This document shows, one piece after another, positions 45,245 through 53,576 of a DNA stretch of 64,000 nucleotides. The position numbers and the translations under genes were made by a program. The notes under the pieces are model-generated. The model searched no databases and was not told where the DNA came from. It saw only the letters and a list, made by a program, of their open reading frames with translations. The stretch lies in NCBI RefSeq assembly GCF_028583545.1, contig NZ_CP087106.1, forward strand, positions 3,022,501 to 3,086,500, written 5' to 3'. The first letter of the stretch is position 1, and the number at the start of each line of letters is the position of its first letter. The stretch is from Methylobacterium sp. NMS14P. Its GTDB lineage: Bacteria > Pseudomonadota > Alphaproteobacteria > Rhizobiales > Beijerinckiaceae.

Positions 45245-46228
45245 TCAGTTCGGCGAGATCGCCACGCCCCAGGGCAGGAGCCCGACCGGGATGCTCTTCA
45301 CCACCTTCTCGGCGGCCACGTCGATCACCGAGACGTCGTTGGAAGTGCCGTTCGTGGTGAACAGCTGCTTCTGGTCCGGCGTGAAGGCGAGCTGCCAGAC
45401 GCGCTGGCCGACCGGCAGGTACTTCTCGACCTCGTAGGTCTTGGCGTCGATCACGGCGACGCGGTTCGCCGGGCCGAGGGCCACGAAGGCCTTGGATCCG
45501 TCCTTGGTGATCCGGATGCCCACCGGCTGGATCGCCTCGTCGTTCACGCTCGGGATCTTGAAGGTTATCTTCTTGATCACCCTCCGCTGGGCGACGTCGA
45601 TCACGCTCACCGTGCCGCCGACCTCCGCCGACACCCACAGGAACTTGCCGTCGGCGGTGAACTCCGCGAAGCGCGGCCGGGCATCGACCAGCACGTTGTC
45701 GATGACCTGGAAGGTCTTCGTGTCGATGAAGTGGGCCATGTTGGTCGTCTCGGAGGTGTTGACCAGGATCTTCCCGTCCGGCGACAGGCCCATCCCCTCC
45801 GGCTCGACGCCCACCGGCACCTCGGCGAGCACCTTGTTCTTCTCGATGTCGATGATCGTGACTTGGCTGTCGTCCTCGTTCGCCACGTAGAGCGGGTTTC
45901 CGGAGGCGTCGAGGATGAACTGCTCCGGATCCGGCCCGGAGCGCAGCGAACGCACCACCTTGCCGCTGCTCGTGTCGAGCACGTCGATCCGGTCGTCGTC
46001 GCTCGCGCAGACGAACAGCTCCTTGCCGTCCTTCGAGACGGTCACCCCACGCGGGCGCCGCCCGACCTTCCACGTCGCCGTCACGGCCATCGTGCTGGTG
46101 TCGATGACGCTGACCGAGTTGCCCTTCTCGTTCGTGACATAGGCGGTGAAGGCGGCGGCCGGCCCGCACAGGGCGAACCACGCACCGAGGGCGACCCCAC
46201 TCAGACATGCCTCGACGCGGCGGCTCAT
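45245..46228 (-). CDS. lutB: LutB, YVTN-repeat beta-propeller protein
   Basis: 327 residues. Signal peptide, then seven blades of the YVTN type: AYVTNEKGNSVSVIDTSTMAV, LFVCASDDDRIDVLDTSSG, LYVANEDDSQVTIIDIEKNKV, and later repeats with VGRRPRGVTVSKDGK-like linkers. Such propellers are found in PQQ-linked alcohol-oxidation clusters and often bind partner proteins. Start at 46228 gives the signal peptide; the longer frame to 46345 has none. Symbol from position; a paralogue lies at 52342-53298. Confidence 0.78.
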   Translation of the reverse strand: MSRRVEACLSGVALGAWFALCGPAAAFTAYVTNEKGNSVSVIDTSTMAVTATWKVGRRPRGVTVSKDGKELFVCASDDDRIDVLDTSSGKVVRSLRSGPDPEQFILDASGNPLYVANEDDSQVTIIDIEKNKVLAEVPVGVEPEGMGLSPDGKILVNTSETTNMAHFIDTKTFQVIDNVLVDARPRFAEFTADGKFLWVSAEVGGTVSVIDVAQRRVIKKITFKIPSVNDEAIQPVGIRITKDGSKAFVALGPANRVAVIDAKTYEVEKYLPVGQRVWQLAFTPDQKQLFTTNGTSNDVSVIDVAAEKVVKSIPVGLLPWGVAISPN

Positions 46229-46349
46229 ACGGTTTCCTTCCCTTGCGAGGGCCCGGCGTCCTGGACGGACGTTCTCGGGAGACGTTTGTAGTGCGATTCC
46301 CGCGCGTTGCGAGGGCCTTGGCCGCTCGCCATCGCCGCAGGCCACGGGT

Positions 46350-47621
46350 TTACTTGAACTTGCAGGTGGTCTCCGGGAGGTCGACGCCCAGCGTGTCGAG
46401 GGGCGTGCGCTGATGCAGGAACCCCTGCTCGGGCGCGACGGAGACCAGCGCCTTGGGCTGCACCACGATGATCGCCTGGCGGAGCTGGTGGTCCCAGGGC
46501 CGGAAGCTCAGGGGCACGCCCTTGTAGGCCGGCAGCGTGAAGGCGGGCTCGACGAGGTACGGGGCGATCACGGCCGAGTCGTTGGTCTTCTTGGCCGTCA
46601 CGGCCTCGCCCACCGTCCGCACCGCCGCCCAGACCTGGTAGTCCAGCGGGCGCATCAGCCGCGAGGCGAGCCGCCGGAACCGGTTCTGGGCCTGCGCGGC
46701 GCCCCAGGTCTCCAGCACGGGGGACCAAGTCGTCGGCGTCAGCGCCTGCGTGCCGCCGACGGGCCGCGGATCGACGGTGCGGTAGGGAACGTAGTCGCCC
46801 CAGTCACCCTCCTCGTCGGCCACGATGGCCATGTCGTAGTCGAGGCCTCGGGTGAAGACCATCGCCTCCGCCCGGGTCGGCGTGTCACCGCGCGCCTTGG
46901 CAAGCGGCCCGAAGGTCCAGGGCTTCTCGGCGGTGATCTTCAGCGCGAACTTCCGCGCCGAGTTGCGCATCGCGTCGGCGTACGATTTGTCGGCGTCGGT
47001 CGGGCCGACGATCAGGAAGAGCTTCCGCCAGCGCATCACCGTGAGGTACTGCGCCAGGGCGTCCGTCAGCATCGCCCGCGACGGCAGGATATGGAACACG
47101 TTGGCGCGGCACTCGGCGCCGCGCAGGCGGTCGTCGGGCGCTCCCGCGTTGAGGACGACCGCGCCCGTGTCCTTGACGGCGTCGGCCACTGCCAGGACGG
47201 CGTCAGCGGGGAGCGCCAGGACCAGGTAGCGCACGCCCTGGCCGATCAGATCCTTGGCGGCCGCCACGGCGTCCGGCTTGTCGTCGGTCAGGGCGACCTC
47301 GTCGAGGACGTAGGTCTGCTTGGTGAAGCGGCCGGTGGTGTTGTTGTCGGCGATGCCCATCTTGGCGCCGGCCAGGCCCTCGTCTTCCGGCGCCGCCTCG
47401 GCATCGTACGAGGAGGGGGCTGGCTGCGGCCGGTAGATCAGGCCGATATGGGTCTCGAGCGCCTGCGGGGCGGCGGGCTGGGCCGGCTGCGCCGCCGCGG
47501 CCGGCGCCGGGTCCTCCGCCCGCGCCGCCGCCGGGGCGAGGGCGAGGGCGACGGCGGCCGCGCGCAGCCAGGACGGGCGCGTCTTGCGTCGGCAGGCCAT
47601 GTCGGGTGCAGGATCGTGCAT
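46350..47621 (-). CDS. lutA: LutA, periplasmic substrate-binding protein
   Basis: 423 residues. N-terminal signal (LRAAAVALALAPAAARA), an Ala/Pro/Gln linker, then a type I periplasmic-binding fold: THIGLIYRPQPAPSSYD, AAKDLIGQGVRYLVLALPADAVLAVADAV (leucine/isoleucine-binding-protein style), RKLFLIVGPTDADKSYADAMRNSAR. It should deliver substrate to LutEF. In AM1, lutA is required for lanthanide import into the cytoplasm. RBS AGAGG eight bases before the ATG at 47621. Divergent from a C1-cofactor operon. Confidence 0.85.
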   Translation of the reverse strand: MHDPAPDMACRRKTRPSWLRAAAVALALAPAAARAEDPAPAAAAQPAQPAAPQALETHIGLIYRPQPAPSSYDAEAAPEDEGLAGAKMGIADNNTTGRFTKQTYVLDEVALTDDKPDAVAAAKDLIGQGVRYLVLALPADAVLAVADAVKDTGAVVLNAGAPDDRLRGAECRANVFHILPSRAMLTDALAQYLTVMRWRKLFLIVGPTDADKSYADAMRNSARKFALKITAEKPWTFGPLAKARGDTPTRAEAMVFTRGLDYDMAIVADEEGDWGDYVPYRTVDPRPVGGTQALTPTTWSPVLETWGAAQAQNRFRRLASRLMRPLDYQVWAAVRTVGEAVTAKKTNDSAVIAPYLVEPAFTLPAYKGVPLSFRPWDHQLRQAIIVVQPKALVSVAPEQGFLHQRTPLDTLGVDLPETTCKFK

Positions 47622-47719
47622 GTGGGCGGCCTCTACCAGCTTCCGCTCGGGCCGCTCAACCGCGGCGTGTCGTCCCGACGTTCACGTTACCGTCGTGGGA
47701 TAGGCGGGCGCGGAAGTAC

Positions 47720-47735
47720 ATTGCCAAATTGTCCC
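47720..47735 (+). promoter_or_regulatory. Exact 16-bp element in the lutA / C1-cofactor divergent promoter
   Basis: ATTGCCAAATTGTCCC lies between lutA (start 47621) and the DUF2380 gene (start 47808), about 99 and 72 bases from these starts. It is the exact reverse complement of 42181-42196 upstream of lutH. Chance recurrence of 16 identical bases in two intergenic gaps of one cluster in this GC-rich DNA is very unlikely, so I propose an operator. The protein that reads it is unknown. Confidence 0.6.
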
Positions 47736-47807
47736 TTCGCCCGACCTATGGCGGGAACGATGCCGCCGCCTCGGGCGGTCGAACGCCTCGAGAGGAAGCT
47801 CCCGCCG

Positions 47808-48335
47808 ATGCGCCACACGTCTCTTCGCGCCGCGCTCGCCTGCAGCGTCGTCGCCCTGTGGGCCGCCCTGCCCGGCGCGGCGAGCGCCGGCGAGAAGGCC
47901 GCCGTGTTCCCGGTCGAACTGTTCGATCCCGGCGCTTCTTACGGAACCCGGACACGGCCGGTGGACGCCCGGAAACTCACCCTCGTCACCGATGAGCTGC
48001 GCAACGCCCTGCGCGACAAGGCCGGGCTGGAGATCGTCGACACCGCGCCCAAGGCCGACGTCGTGGCCAAGGAGGGTCCGCTCTACAAATGCAACGGGTG
48101 CGCGGCGGACATCGCCAAGAGCCTGGGTGCGGACCTCGTCGTGACCGGTTATGTGGAGAAGGGGTCCGGTCAGATCTTCAACCTGAGCGTCTCGATCGCC
48201 GAGGCCGATACCGGCAAGGTGGTGCGCGGCGGGCAGGTGACGATCCGGGCCGACACCGACGATACCTGGGCGCACGCGATGCGTTGGGTGGTGAAGAACC
48301 GCCTGCTCGCCGAGCCGCTGCCCGGGAAGTCGTGA
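47808..48335 (+). CDS. DUF2380-type exported protein, first gene of the C1-cofactor operon
   Basis: 175 residues. Signal peptide (ALACSVVALWAALPGAASA), then KAAVFPVELFDPGASYG and the DUF2380 body CNGCAADIAKSLGADLVVTGYVEKGSGQIFN when read in pieces (CNGCAADIAKSLGADLVV, TGYVEKGSG, RADTDDTWAHAMRWVVKN). A CxxC pair (CNGC) lies at about residues 88-91. Periplasmic, function unknown; such proteins occur next to PQQ-linked alcohol-oxidation genes. The ATG at 47808 removes a long shadow extension. 27 bases to mfnB, so co-transcribed. Confidence 0.8.
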   Translation: MRHTSLRAALACSVVALWAALPGAASAGEKAAVFPVELFDPGASYGTRTRPVDARKLTLVTDELRNALRDKAGLEIVDTAPKADVVAKEGPLYKCNGCAADIAKSLGADLVVTGYVEKGSGQIFNLSVSIAEADTGKVVRGGQVTIRADTDDTWAHAMRWVVKNRLLAEPLPGKS

Positions 48336-48362
48336 GACCGCCCGTTCAAGTCCGAGTGTTTC

Positions 48363-49064
48363 GTGCCCGCGTCCCCCATTCCGCAACACCCCGTGCCCCG
48401 GCTCCTCGTCAGCGTCCGCGACCCGGCCGAGGCCGAGGCCGCCCGCCTCGCGGGCGCCGACCTGATCGACGCCAAGGATCCGGAGCGCGGGGCGCTCGGC
48501 GCCCTGGATGAGGACGTCGTCCGGGAGATCGTCGCCCGCGTGTCCGGCGGTGCCGCGACGAGCGCGGTGGCCGATCCGGCGGCCGAGTCCGTCGCCGCCC
48601 TGGCGCGGACCGGCGTCGACTGGGTGAAGGTCGGCCTCGCTCCGGCCGAGCTCCGGGACGGGGCGGCCCTGGCGGAGCGCGTCGCGGCGGCGCCGGGCCG
48701 GCTCATCGCCGTGCTGTTCGCCGAGCACGGGCCGGCGGCCCCGCACGTGCCCGCCCTGGCAGCGGCCGGCTTCGCCGGCGCCATGATCGACACCGCCGGG
48801 AAGATCGGCGCCCGCCTGCCGGACCTCGCCGCGCCCTCCGATCTCTCGGCCTTCACCGCCGCCTGCCGGGCTCACGGCCTGATGAGCGGCCTCGCCGGGT
48901 CGCTGCGGGTCATCGACATTCCGGGGCTCTGCGCGCACCGGCCGGACTACCTCGGTTTTCGCGGCGGCCTGTGCCGGGATTTCGACCGGCGCAACGGCAT
49001 CGACCCCCTGCGCGTGGCCGAGGCGCTGCGCGCCCTGCGGCCGAGCCGGCAGGACGCGGCGTGA
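48363..49064 (+). CDS. mfnB: (5-formylfuran-3-yl)methyl phosphate synthase MfnB-like (DUF556)
   Basis: 233 residues, TIM-barrel. In methanogens MfnB makes the furan core of methanofuran from two glyceraldehyde 3-phosphates; in Methylobacterium it should serve methylofuran. The three lysines expected in the active site are all visible: DAKDPERG, WVKVGL and DTAGKIGARL. RLLVSVRDPAEAEAA opens the barrel. Starts at GTG 48363. Its stop overlaps the next gene (GTGA). Part of a gene set shared with archaea. Confidence 0.9.
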   Translation: MPASPIPQHPVPRLLVSVRDPAEAEAARLAGADLIDAKDPERGALGALDEDVVREIVARVSGGAATSAVADPAAESVAALARTGVDWVKVGLAPAELRDGAALAERVAAAPGRLIAVLFAEHGPAAPHVPALAAAGFAGAMIDTAGKIGARLPDLAAPSDLSAFTAACRAHGLMSGLAGSLRVIDIPGLCAHRPDYLGFRGGLCRDFDRRNGIDPLRVAEALRALRPSRQDAA

Positions 49065-49636
49065 CCACCGTCATCAAGATCGGCGGCAGCCTCGAGGCGG
49101 ATCCGCATCGCCGCCGCGCGCTGCTGGAGGCGATCGGCGACGGCGCGCACGGTCGCTGCCTCGTGGTGCCGGGCGGCGGCGCCTTCGCGGACGCTGTCCG
49201 GGCCGCGCAGGCGCGGGAGCGCTTCGGCGACGCCGAGGCCCATCGCCGAGCGCTCGACGCCATGAGCGACGCGGCCGGCATCTTCCGCGGGATCGAGCCG
49301 CGGCTGGTGCAGAGCCTGGAGCCCTGGGCGGAGACCGCGCCCGCGCGGATCCGGGTATGGAACCCGCGCGCCCTCCGGGCCGGCCACCCGGACATCCCCG
49401 AGACGTGGGACGTCACCTCGGACAGCCTCGCCGTCTGGCTCGCCGCGCGGGTTCGGGCGGAGCGCTGCGTCCTGGTGAAATCCGTCGACGCGCCGCAGGG
49501 CCTGGATCCCGCCGCGCTGGCGCGGGACGGGATCGTGGACGCGGCCTTCCCGGGCTTCGCGGCCGGTTTCGAGGAGCCGATCGAGATCTGGGGACCGCGC
49601 CGCCGCGTCGCGGTCGAGACGAGGGCCGCCGCGTGA
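49061..49636 (+). CDS. Small amino-acid-kinase family protein, MfnE-like
   Basis: 191 residues, amino-acid-kinase fold: TVIKIGGSLEADPHRR (Lys and Gly-Gly-Ser start), LVVPGGGAFADAVR, and DVTSDSLAVWLAARV followed by VKSVDAP. Archaeal MfnE, of the same fold, phosphorylates the furan methanol phosphate to the diphosphate in methanofuran synthesis; location next to mfnB supports that role. The start GTG 49061 overlaps the mfnB stop, and the stop overlaps the next start (GTGA). I do not use the symbol because similarity by eye cannot separate MfnE from other small kinases. Confidence 0.75.
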   Translation: MTTVIKIGGSLEADPHRRRALLEAIGDGAHGRCLVVPGGGAFADAVRAAQARERFGDAEAHRRALDAMSDAAGIFRGIEPRLVQSLEPWAETAPARIRVWNPRALRAGHPDIPETWDVTSDSLAVWLAARVRAERCVLVKSVDAPQGLDPAALARDGIVDAAFPGFAAGFEEPIEIWGPRRRVAVETRAAA

Positions 49637-51195
49637 GCACCGCCGAGCACACCGTCTTCGTCACCGGTCGTCTCGCCCGGGCGCGGCTCGAGAAGGTCGC
49701 GGCGGGGCTCCCGCAGACCCTGCACTGGAGCATCGCGGATGCGGGGGTGAAGGTCGCGGCGCTGATGACCGAGGAGATCATCCGCCGACGCGTCGTCCTG
49801 CCCGAGGGCGCGACGCGGGTCATCCTGCCGGGCCGGTGCCGGGCCAATCCCGAGCATCTCGCGGCGCATTTCGGCGTTCCCGTGGAGCGCGGACCCGACG
49901 AGGTGGTCGACCTGCCGGCATGGCTCGGCCTGACCGCCCGCAAGGTCGACCTGTCCCGGCACGACCTCCGGATCTTCTCGGAGATCGTGGACGCGTCGAA
50001 GATGAGCGTCGATCAGATCCTCGCGAAGGGGCTCGATCTCGCCGGGCGCGGCGCGGACGTCATCGATCTCGGCGGCCTGCCCGATACCCCGTTCCCGCAT
50101 CTCGAAGAGTCCGTGCGGGCGCTGAAGGGCGCCGGCCTGAAGGTCAGCGTCGATTCCTTCTCCCGCGAGGAGCTGGTCCGGGGCGCCGGTGCCGGCGCCG
50201 ACTTCCTGCTGAGCCTGAACGAGGAGACCCTCGATCTCGCCTTCGCGACCGACGCGGTGCCGATCCTCGTGCCGATGCGGCCGGACGACCTGCCCTCCCT
50301 CGATCGGGCGATCGAGCGCATGCTCAAGGCGGGGCGGCCGTTCCTGGCCGACCCGATCCTCGAGCCGATCCACCACGGCTTCGTCGACTCGATCGCGCGC
50401 TACCGCGACACCCGTGCCCGCTGGCCTGAGATCGACATGATGATGGGCACCGGCAATCTGACCGAGCTGACCGAGGCCGATTCCCTCGGCGTGACCGCGC
50501 TGCTCGTCGGCATGTGCTCGGAACTGTCGATCCGCAACGCGCTGATCGTGCAGGTCTCCAACCACACCCGCCGCACCGTCGAGGAGCACGACGCCGCCCG
50601 GCGGGTCATGTACGCGGCCAAGGCCGACTCGGCGCTGCCGAAGGGCTATGGCCGGGCGCTGCTCGCCCTGCACGACAAGCGCCCCTTCGTGCAGACCGCC
50701 GACGAGATCGCCCAGGCCGCCGCCGAGGTGCGCGACCCGAATTACCGGATCGTGATCGCCGAGGACGGGATCCACCTCTACAACCGCGACATCCACAGGG
50801 TCGGCACCGACGCGATGGCCTTCTTCCCCGACCTCGACGTGGCCAGCGACGGCGCCCACGCCTTCTATCTCGGCGCCGAACTCGCCAAGGCGGAGACGGC
50901 GTGGCGGCTCGGCAAGCGCTACGTCCAGGACGAAGCGCTCGACTGGGGCTGCGCGGCCGACGCCGACGTCGAGGATGCCACCGCCTTCAAGAAGGCGGGC
51001 CACACCCGCCATTCCGGACCCGACGCGCCGCCGCCCGGGACCCGCGACGCCCGTCTTGCCGGGCCCGAGGCCGGCGCGAGCCCGCCCGAGACGGTCCTGG
51101 ACGCCGAGGCCCGCGCCGCCGTCGCACCCGAGCGCCCGCAGGACCCGCCGGCGAAGCTGGTCTGCGGGCGTCTCGTCCCCGCCGACAAGGCGTGA
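49633..51195 (+). CDS. Dihydropteroate synthase-related protein (archaeal type)
   Basis: 520 residues. A DHPS-like barrel follows an N-terminal domain: DQILAKGLDLAGRGADVIDLGG (DHPS first strand), LKVSVDSFSREELVRGAGAGADFLLSLN, DDLPSLDRAIERMLKAGRPFLADPILEP. The C-terminal part includes YAAKADSALPKGYG and EDGIHLYNRD. The last 70 residues are Pro/Ala/Gly-rich. Such proteins (MJ0301-like) were reported with DHPS activity in methanogens and are linked here to tetrahydromethanopterin synthesis; the exact step in bacteria is open. GTG start overlaps the kinase stop. Confidence 0.85.
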   Translation: MSTAEHTVFVTGRLARARLEKVAAGLPQTLHWSIADAGVKVAALMTEEIIRRRVVLPEGATRVILPGRCRANPEHLAAHFGVPVERGPDEVVDLPAWLGLTARKVDLSRHDLRIFSEIVDASKMSVDQILAKGLDLAGRGADVIDLGGLPDTPFPHLEESVRALKGAGLKVSVDSFSREELVRGAGAGADFLLSLNEETLDLAFATDAVPILVPMRPDDLPSLDRAIERMLKAGRPFLADPILEPIHHGFVDSIARYRDTRARWPEIDMMMGTGNLTELTEADSLGVTALLVGMCSELSIRNALIVQVSNHTRRTVEEHDAARRVMYAAKADSALPKGYGRALLALHDKRPFVQTADEIAQAAAEVRDPNYRIVIAEDGIHLYNRDIHRVGTDAMAFFPDLDVASDGAHAFYLGAELAKAETAWRLGKRYVQDEALDWGCAADADVEDATAFKKAGHTRHSGPDAPPPGTRDARLAGPEAGASPPETVLDAEARAAVAPERPQDPPAKLVCGRLVPADKA

Positions 51196-51199
51196 GCCG

Positions 51200-51790
51200 A
51201 TGCCGCTGATCCTCGAGACCATCGTCACGACCCTGTCCCCGGCGGGCGAACTGCACCTCGTCCCGTTCGGGCTGATCGGCGAGGATGAGGGCTACGTCCT
51301 CGCGCCGTTCCGGCCGTCGCCGACGATCGTCAACCTTGAGGCCAATCCCTGCTTCGCGGCCTCGAGCCCGCGCGACATCCGGGTGATCGCCGGCGCGGTG
51401 ACGGGCCGGCGCGAGTGGCCGACGCTGCCGTGCGCAGCGATCGAGGGCCGCCGCCTCGCCGACAGTTTCGGCCACGCGGAGTTCGCGGTCGCCTCCGTCG
51501 AGGCCCACGAGAGCCGGCCGCGCTTCCGCGGCCGGATGGTCCACAGCGCCGCGCACGCGCCGTTCATCGGCTTCAACCGCGCGCAGGCGGCGGTCCTCGA
51601 GGCCGCCATTCTTTCGACCCGGCTCCACATGCTCGAGCCCGAGAAGGTGTTGACGGAGATGGCCTACCTCGCCATCGCCATCGGCAAGACCGCCGGACCG
51701 CGCGAGCGCGAGGCCTGGGGTTGGATCGAGGACAAGGTCGCGGTGGCGCTCGGCCCCGAGGCGCGCGTCCTGGATCGCGACGACCGCTGA
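51200..51790 (+). CDS. DUF447 protein
   Basis: 196 residues. PLILETIVTTLSPAGELHLVPFGLI opens a flavin-binding split-barrel like fold; then GGAVTGRREWP-like spacing and FIGFNRAQAAVLEAAILSTRLHML. DUF447 is found with archaeal-type C1 genes in methanogens and methylotrophs and is thought to belong to tetrahydromethanopterin/methylofuran synthesis, but its chemistry is not settled. It starts four bases past the DHPS-like stop and ends 21 bases before the MxaD-like gene. Confidence 0.85.
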   Translation: MPLILETIVTTLSPAGELHLVPFGLIGEDEGYVLAPFRPSPTIVNLEANPCFAASSPRDIRVIAGAVTGRREWPTLPCAAIEGRRLADSFGHAEFAVASVEAHESRPRFRGRMVHSAAHAPFIGFNRAQAAVLEAAILSTRLHMLEPEKVLTEMAYLAIAIGKTAGPREREAWGWIEDKVAVALGPEARVLDRDDR

Positions 51791-51811
51791 GGGCGGGAGG
51801 AGAAGGACAAG

Positions 51812-52345
51812 ATGAAGAAAATCACCCTGGCCCTGGCGGCCACGGCGGCCCTGGTGGCGGCGACCGCGCAGGCCCACGGCCCGACCCGGCGCAAGATCAC
51901 CGAGTCGATCGAGATCAATGCCCCCGCCGACAAGGTCTGGGCCGTGGTCGGCGACCTGAAGAATGCCGACTGGATGCAGAACGTGACCAAGACCGAGCTG
52001 ACGGGCGATCCGGCCGGCAAGTTCAAGCGCCTGCTGACGCTCAAGAACGGCAATCAGATCTCCGAGACCAGCAACAAGTACAAGCCGGAGGACAAGCTGT
52101 TCTCCTACTATATTGACAAGGTCGACGTGAAGGATCTTCCGGCGAACGACTATTCAGCGACGATCACGGTCGAGCCCGAGGGCAACGCCAAGTCGAAGGT
52201 CGAGTGGAAGGCCGCCTTCTATCGCGGCTACATGAACAACGATCCGCCGCCGGATCTGAACGACGAGGCCTCCGAGAAGGGCGTCGGCGACTGGATCAAG
52301 GCGAGCCTCGCCAACCTGAAGGCCAAGGTCGAGAAGGGCTCTTGA
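51812..52345 (+). CDS. Exported SRPBCC-domain protein, MxaD-like
   Basis: 177 residues. Signal peptide (LALAATAALVAATAQA, cleavage near AQA-HG), then a START/SRPBCC beta-barrel: ESIEINAPADKVWAVVGDLKNADWM and later SATITVEPEGNAKSKVEWKAAFYRG. It resembles MxaD, a periplasmic protein that assists methanol dehydrogenase with cytochrome cL. The name is by resemblance, not proven. GGGAGGAGAAGG upstream. Overlaps the next gene by four bases (TTGA). Confidence 0.78.
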   Translation: MKKITLALAATAALVAATAQAHGPTRRKITESIEINAPADKVWAVVGDLKNADWMQNVTKTELTGDPAGKFKRLLTLKNGNQISETSNKYKPEDKLFSYYIDKVDVKDLPANDYSATITVEPEGNAKSKVEWKAAFYRGYMNNDPPPDLNDEASEKGVGDWIKASLANLKAKVEKGS

Positions 52346-53298
52346 ACCCGGCTCGGGGCCGCGCGGCCCTCGCCGCCGGCCTCGTCCTCGTGGCCACCGC
52401 CTCCCGCGCCGAACCGGCCCGGGAGGCCATCGTCACAGCCCAGCTCGGCGGCGCGGTCGAGATCGTCGATCTGGCCGCCGGGAAGGTGGTGCGCCGCATC
52501 CCCGTCGACGGGGCCCCGGCCGGGATCGCCCTGTCGCCCGATCGCCGGCGCGCCTACGTCACGCGCCCGGAGGGGCACGGTCTCGCCATCCTCGACCTCG
52601 ACGCCGGCACGGTCCTGTCCGAGGTGCCGCTGCCCGGGGGCCCCCTCGGCGTCGCGGCCGACCCGCGCGGCGGCACGATCTACGTGGCCGACTGGTACGG
52701 GAACCGCCTGTTCGTGCTGACCGAGCGCGACGGCACCCTGGTGCCGGACGGCGAGATCGCGGTGGGCGCCTCGCCCTCGGGCATCGCCGTCAGTCCCGAC
52801 GGGGCGACGCTCTACGTCGCCAACCGCGAGGCCGACACCGTCTCGGTCGTGGACGCCGCGAGCCGGCGGGAGACCAAGGTCATCCCGGTGGGGCAGCACC
52901 CGTTCGGCATCACGCTCGATGCCGCGGCGGGGCGCGCCTACACGGCCAACGTGACCGGCGACGACGTCTCGGTCCTGGACCTCGAGACGGCGCGCGAGAT
53001 CGGCCGCATCCCGACCGGCCGCCGGCCCTACGTCATCGCCCTCGCCGGGGGGCGCGGCTTCGTCACGGACCAGTATGCCGGCAGCGTCACGGCGTTCGAC
53101 CTCGCCACGCTCAAGCCGATCGCCGACGTCGATGTCGGCGATCACCCAGAAGGGATCGCCGCGGATCCCGACGGACGCCTCTACGTCGCCAACTGGGGCG
53201 ACAACACGCTGAGCGTCCTCGACTCGAGGACGCTCAAGGTGCTGGCGACCATCCCGACGGGTAACGGCCCGCGCTCGTTCGGCGCGTTCCTGCGCTGA
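52342..53298 (+). CDS. Exported YVTN-repeat beta-propeller protein
   Basis: 318 residues. A TTG start overlaps the MxaD-like stop (TTGA). A signal sequence (RAALAAGLVLVATASRA) is followed by seven blades: GGAVEIVDLAAGKVVRRIP, AYVTRPEGHGLAILDLDAG, YVANREADTVSVVDAASRR, AYTANVTGDDVSVLDLETA and YVANWGDNTLSVLDSRTLKV. It is a paralogue of LutB. Likely a periplasmic scaffold or PQQ-associated accessory. It ends the seven-gene operon. Confidence 0.85.
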   Translation: MNPARGRAALAAGLVLVATASRAEPAREAIVTAQLGGAVEIVDLAAGKVVRRIPVDGAPAGIALSPDRRRAYVTRPEGHGLAILDLDAGTVLSEVPLPGGPLGVAADPRGGTIYVADWYGNRLFVLTERDGTLVPDGEIAVGASPSGIAVSPDGATLYVANREADTVSVVDAASRRETKVIPVGQHPFGITLDAAAGRAYTANVTGDDVSVLDLETAREIGRIPTGRRPYVIALAGGRGFVTDQYAGSVTAFDLATLKPIADVDVGDHPEGIAADPDGRLYVANWGDNTLSVLDSRTLKVLATIPTGNGPRSFGAFLR

Positions 53299-53301
53299 GC
53301 G

Positions 53302-53502
53302 TCAGCCCGGTCGGCGCTGGGGCGCCCGCCGGTAGGCTGCCCGGGCCATCAGGAGCGCGCCGCCGACCTGCAGGAAGCCGGTCTCGCCGAGATCCGAGGG
53401 GGCGATATGCGCCTGGATCAGTAGCCGTGTCAGCGCGTTCAGCGCGAGCAACGTCAGGCAGAAGGCCGCGGCGGCGAGCAGGCTGGCGACGAACTCGGGC
53501 AT
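53302..53502 (-). CDS. Small membrane protein
   Basis: 66 residues with two short hydrophobic helices (FVASLLAAAAFCLTLLALNAL and FLQVGGALLMARAAY). Preceded by GGGAG at the start. Convergent with the propeller gene, four bases apart. Not recognised. Confidence 0.6.
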   Translation of the reverse strand: MPEFVASLLAAAAFCLTLLALNALTRLLIQAHIAPSDLGETGFLQVGGALLMARAAYRRAPQRRPG

Positions 53503-53576
53503 GATCTCCCTCCCGTGTCGAACGGGGAGAGATTAGCAAGCCTCGCGCCAAGGCCAAGCTGGCGAGATCGCCGACC

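Noticed and set aside
46146..47807. Long plus-strand open frame running into the DUF2380 gene
   Set aside because: It overlaps lutA on the other strand, is Arg/Gly-rich and lacks a plausible start; only the part from 47808 looks like protein.
48910..51228. A 772-codon minus-strand open frame opposite the C1-cofactor genes
   Set aside because: The plus-strand genes overlap by GTGA junctions and carry conserved motifs; the antisense frame has none.
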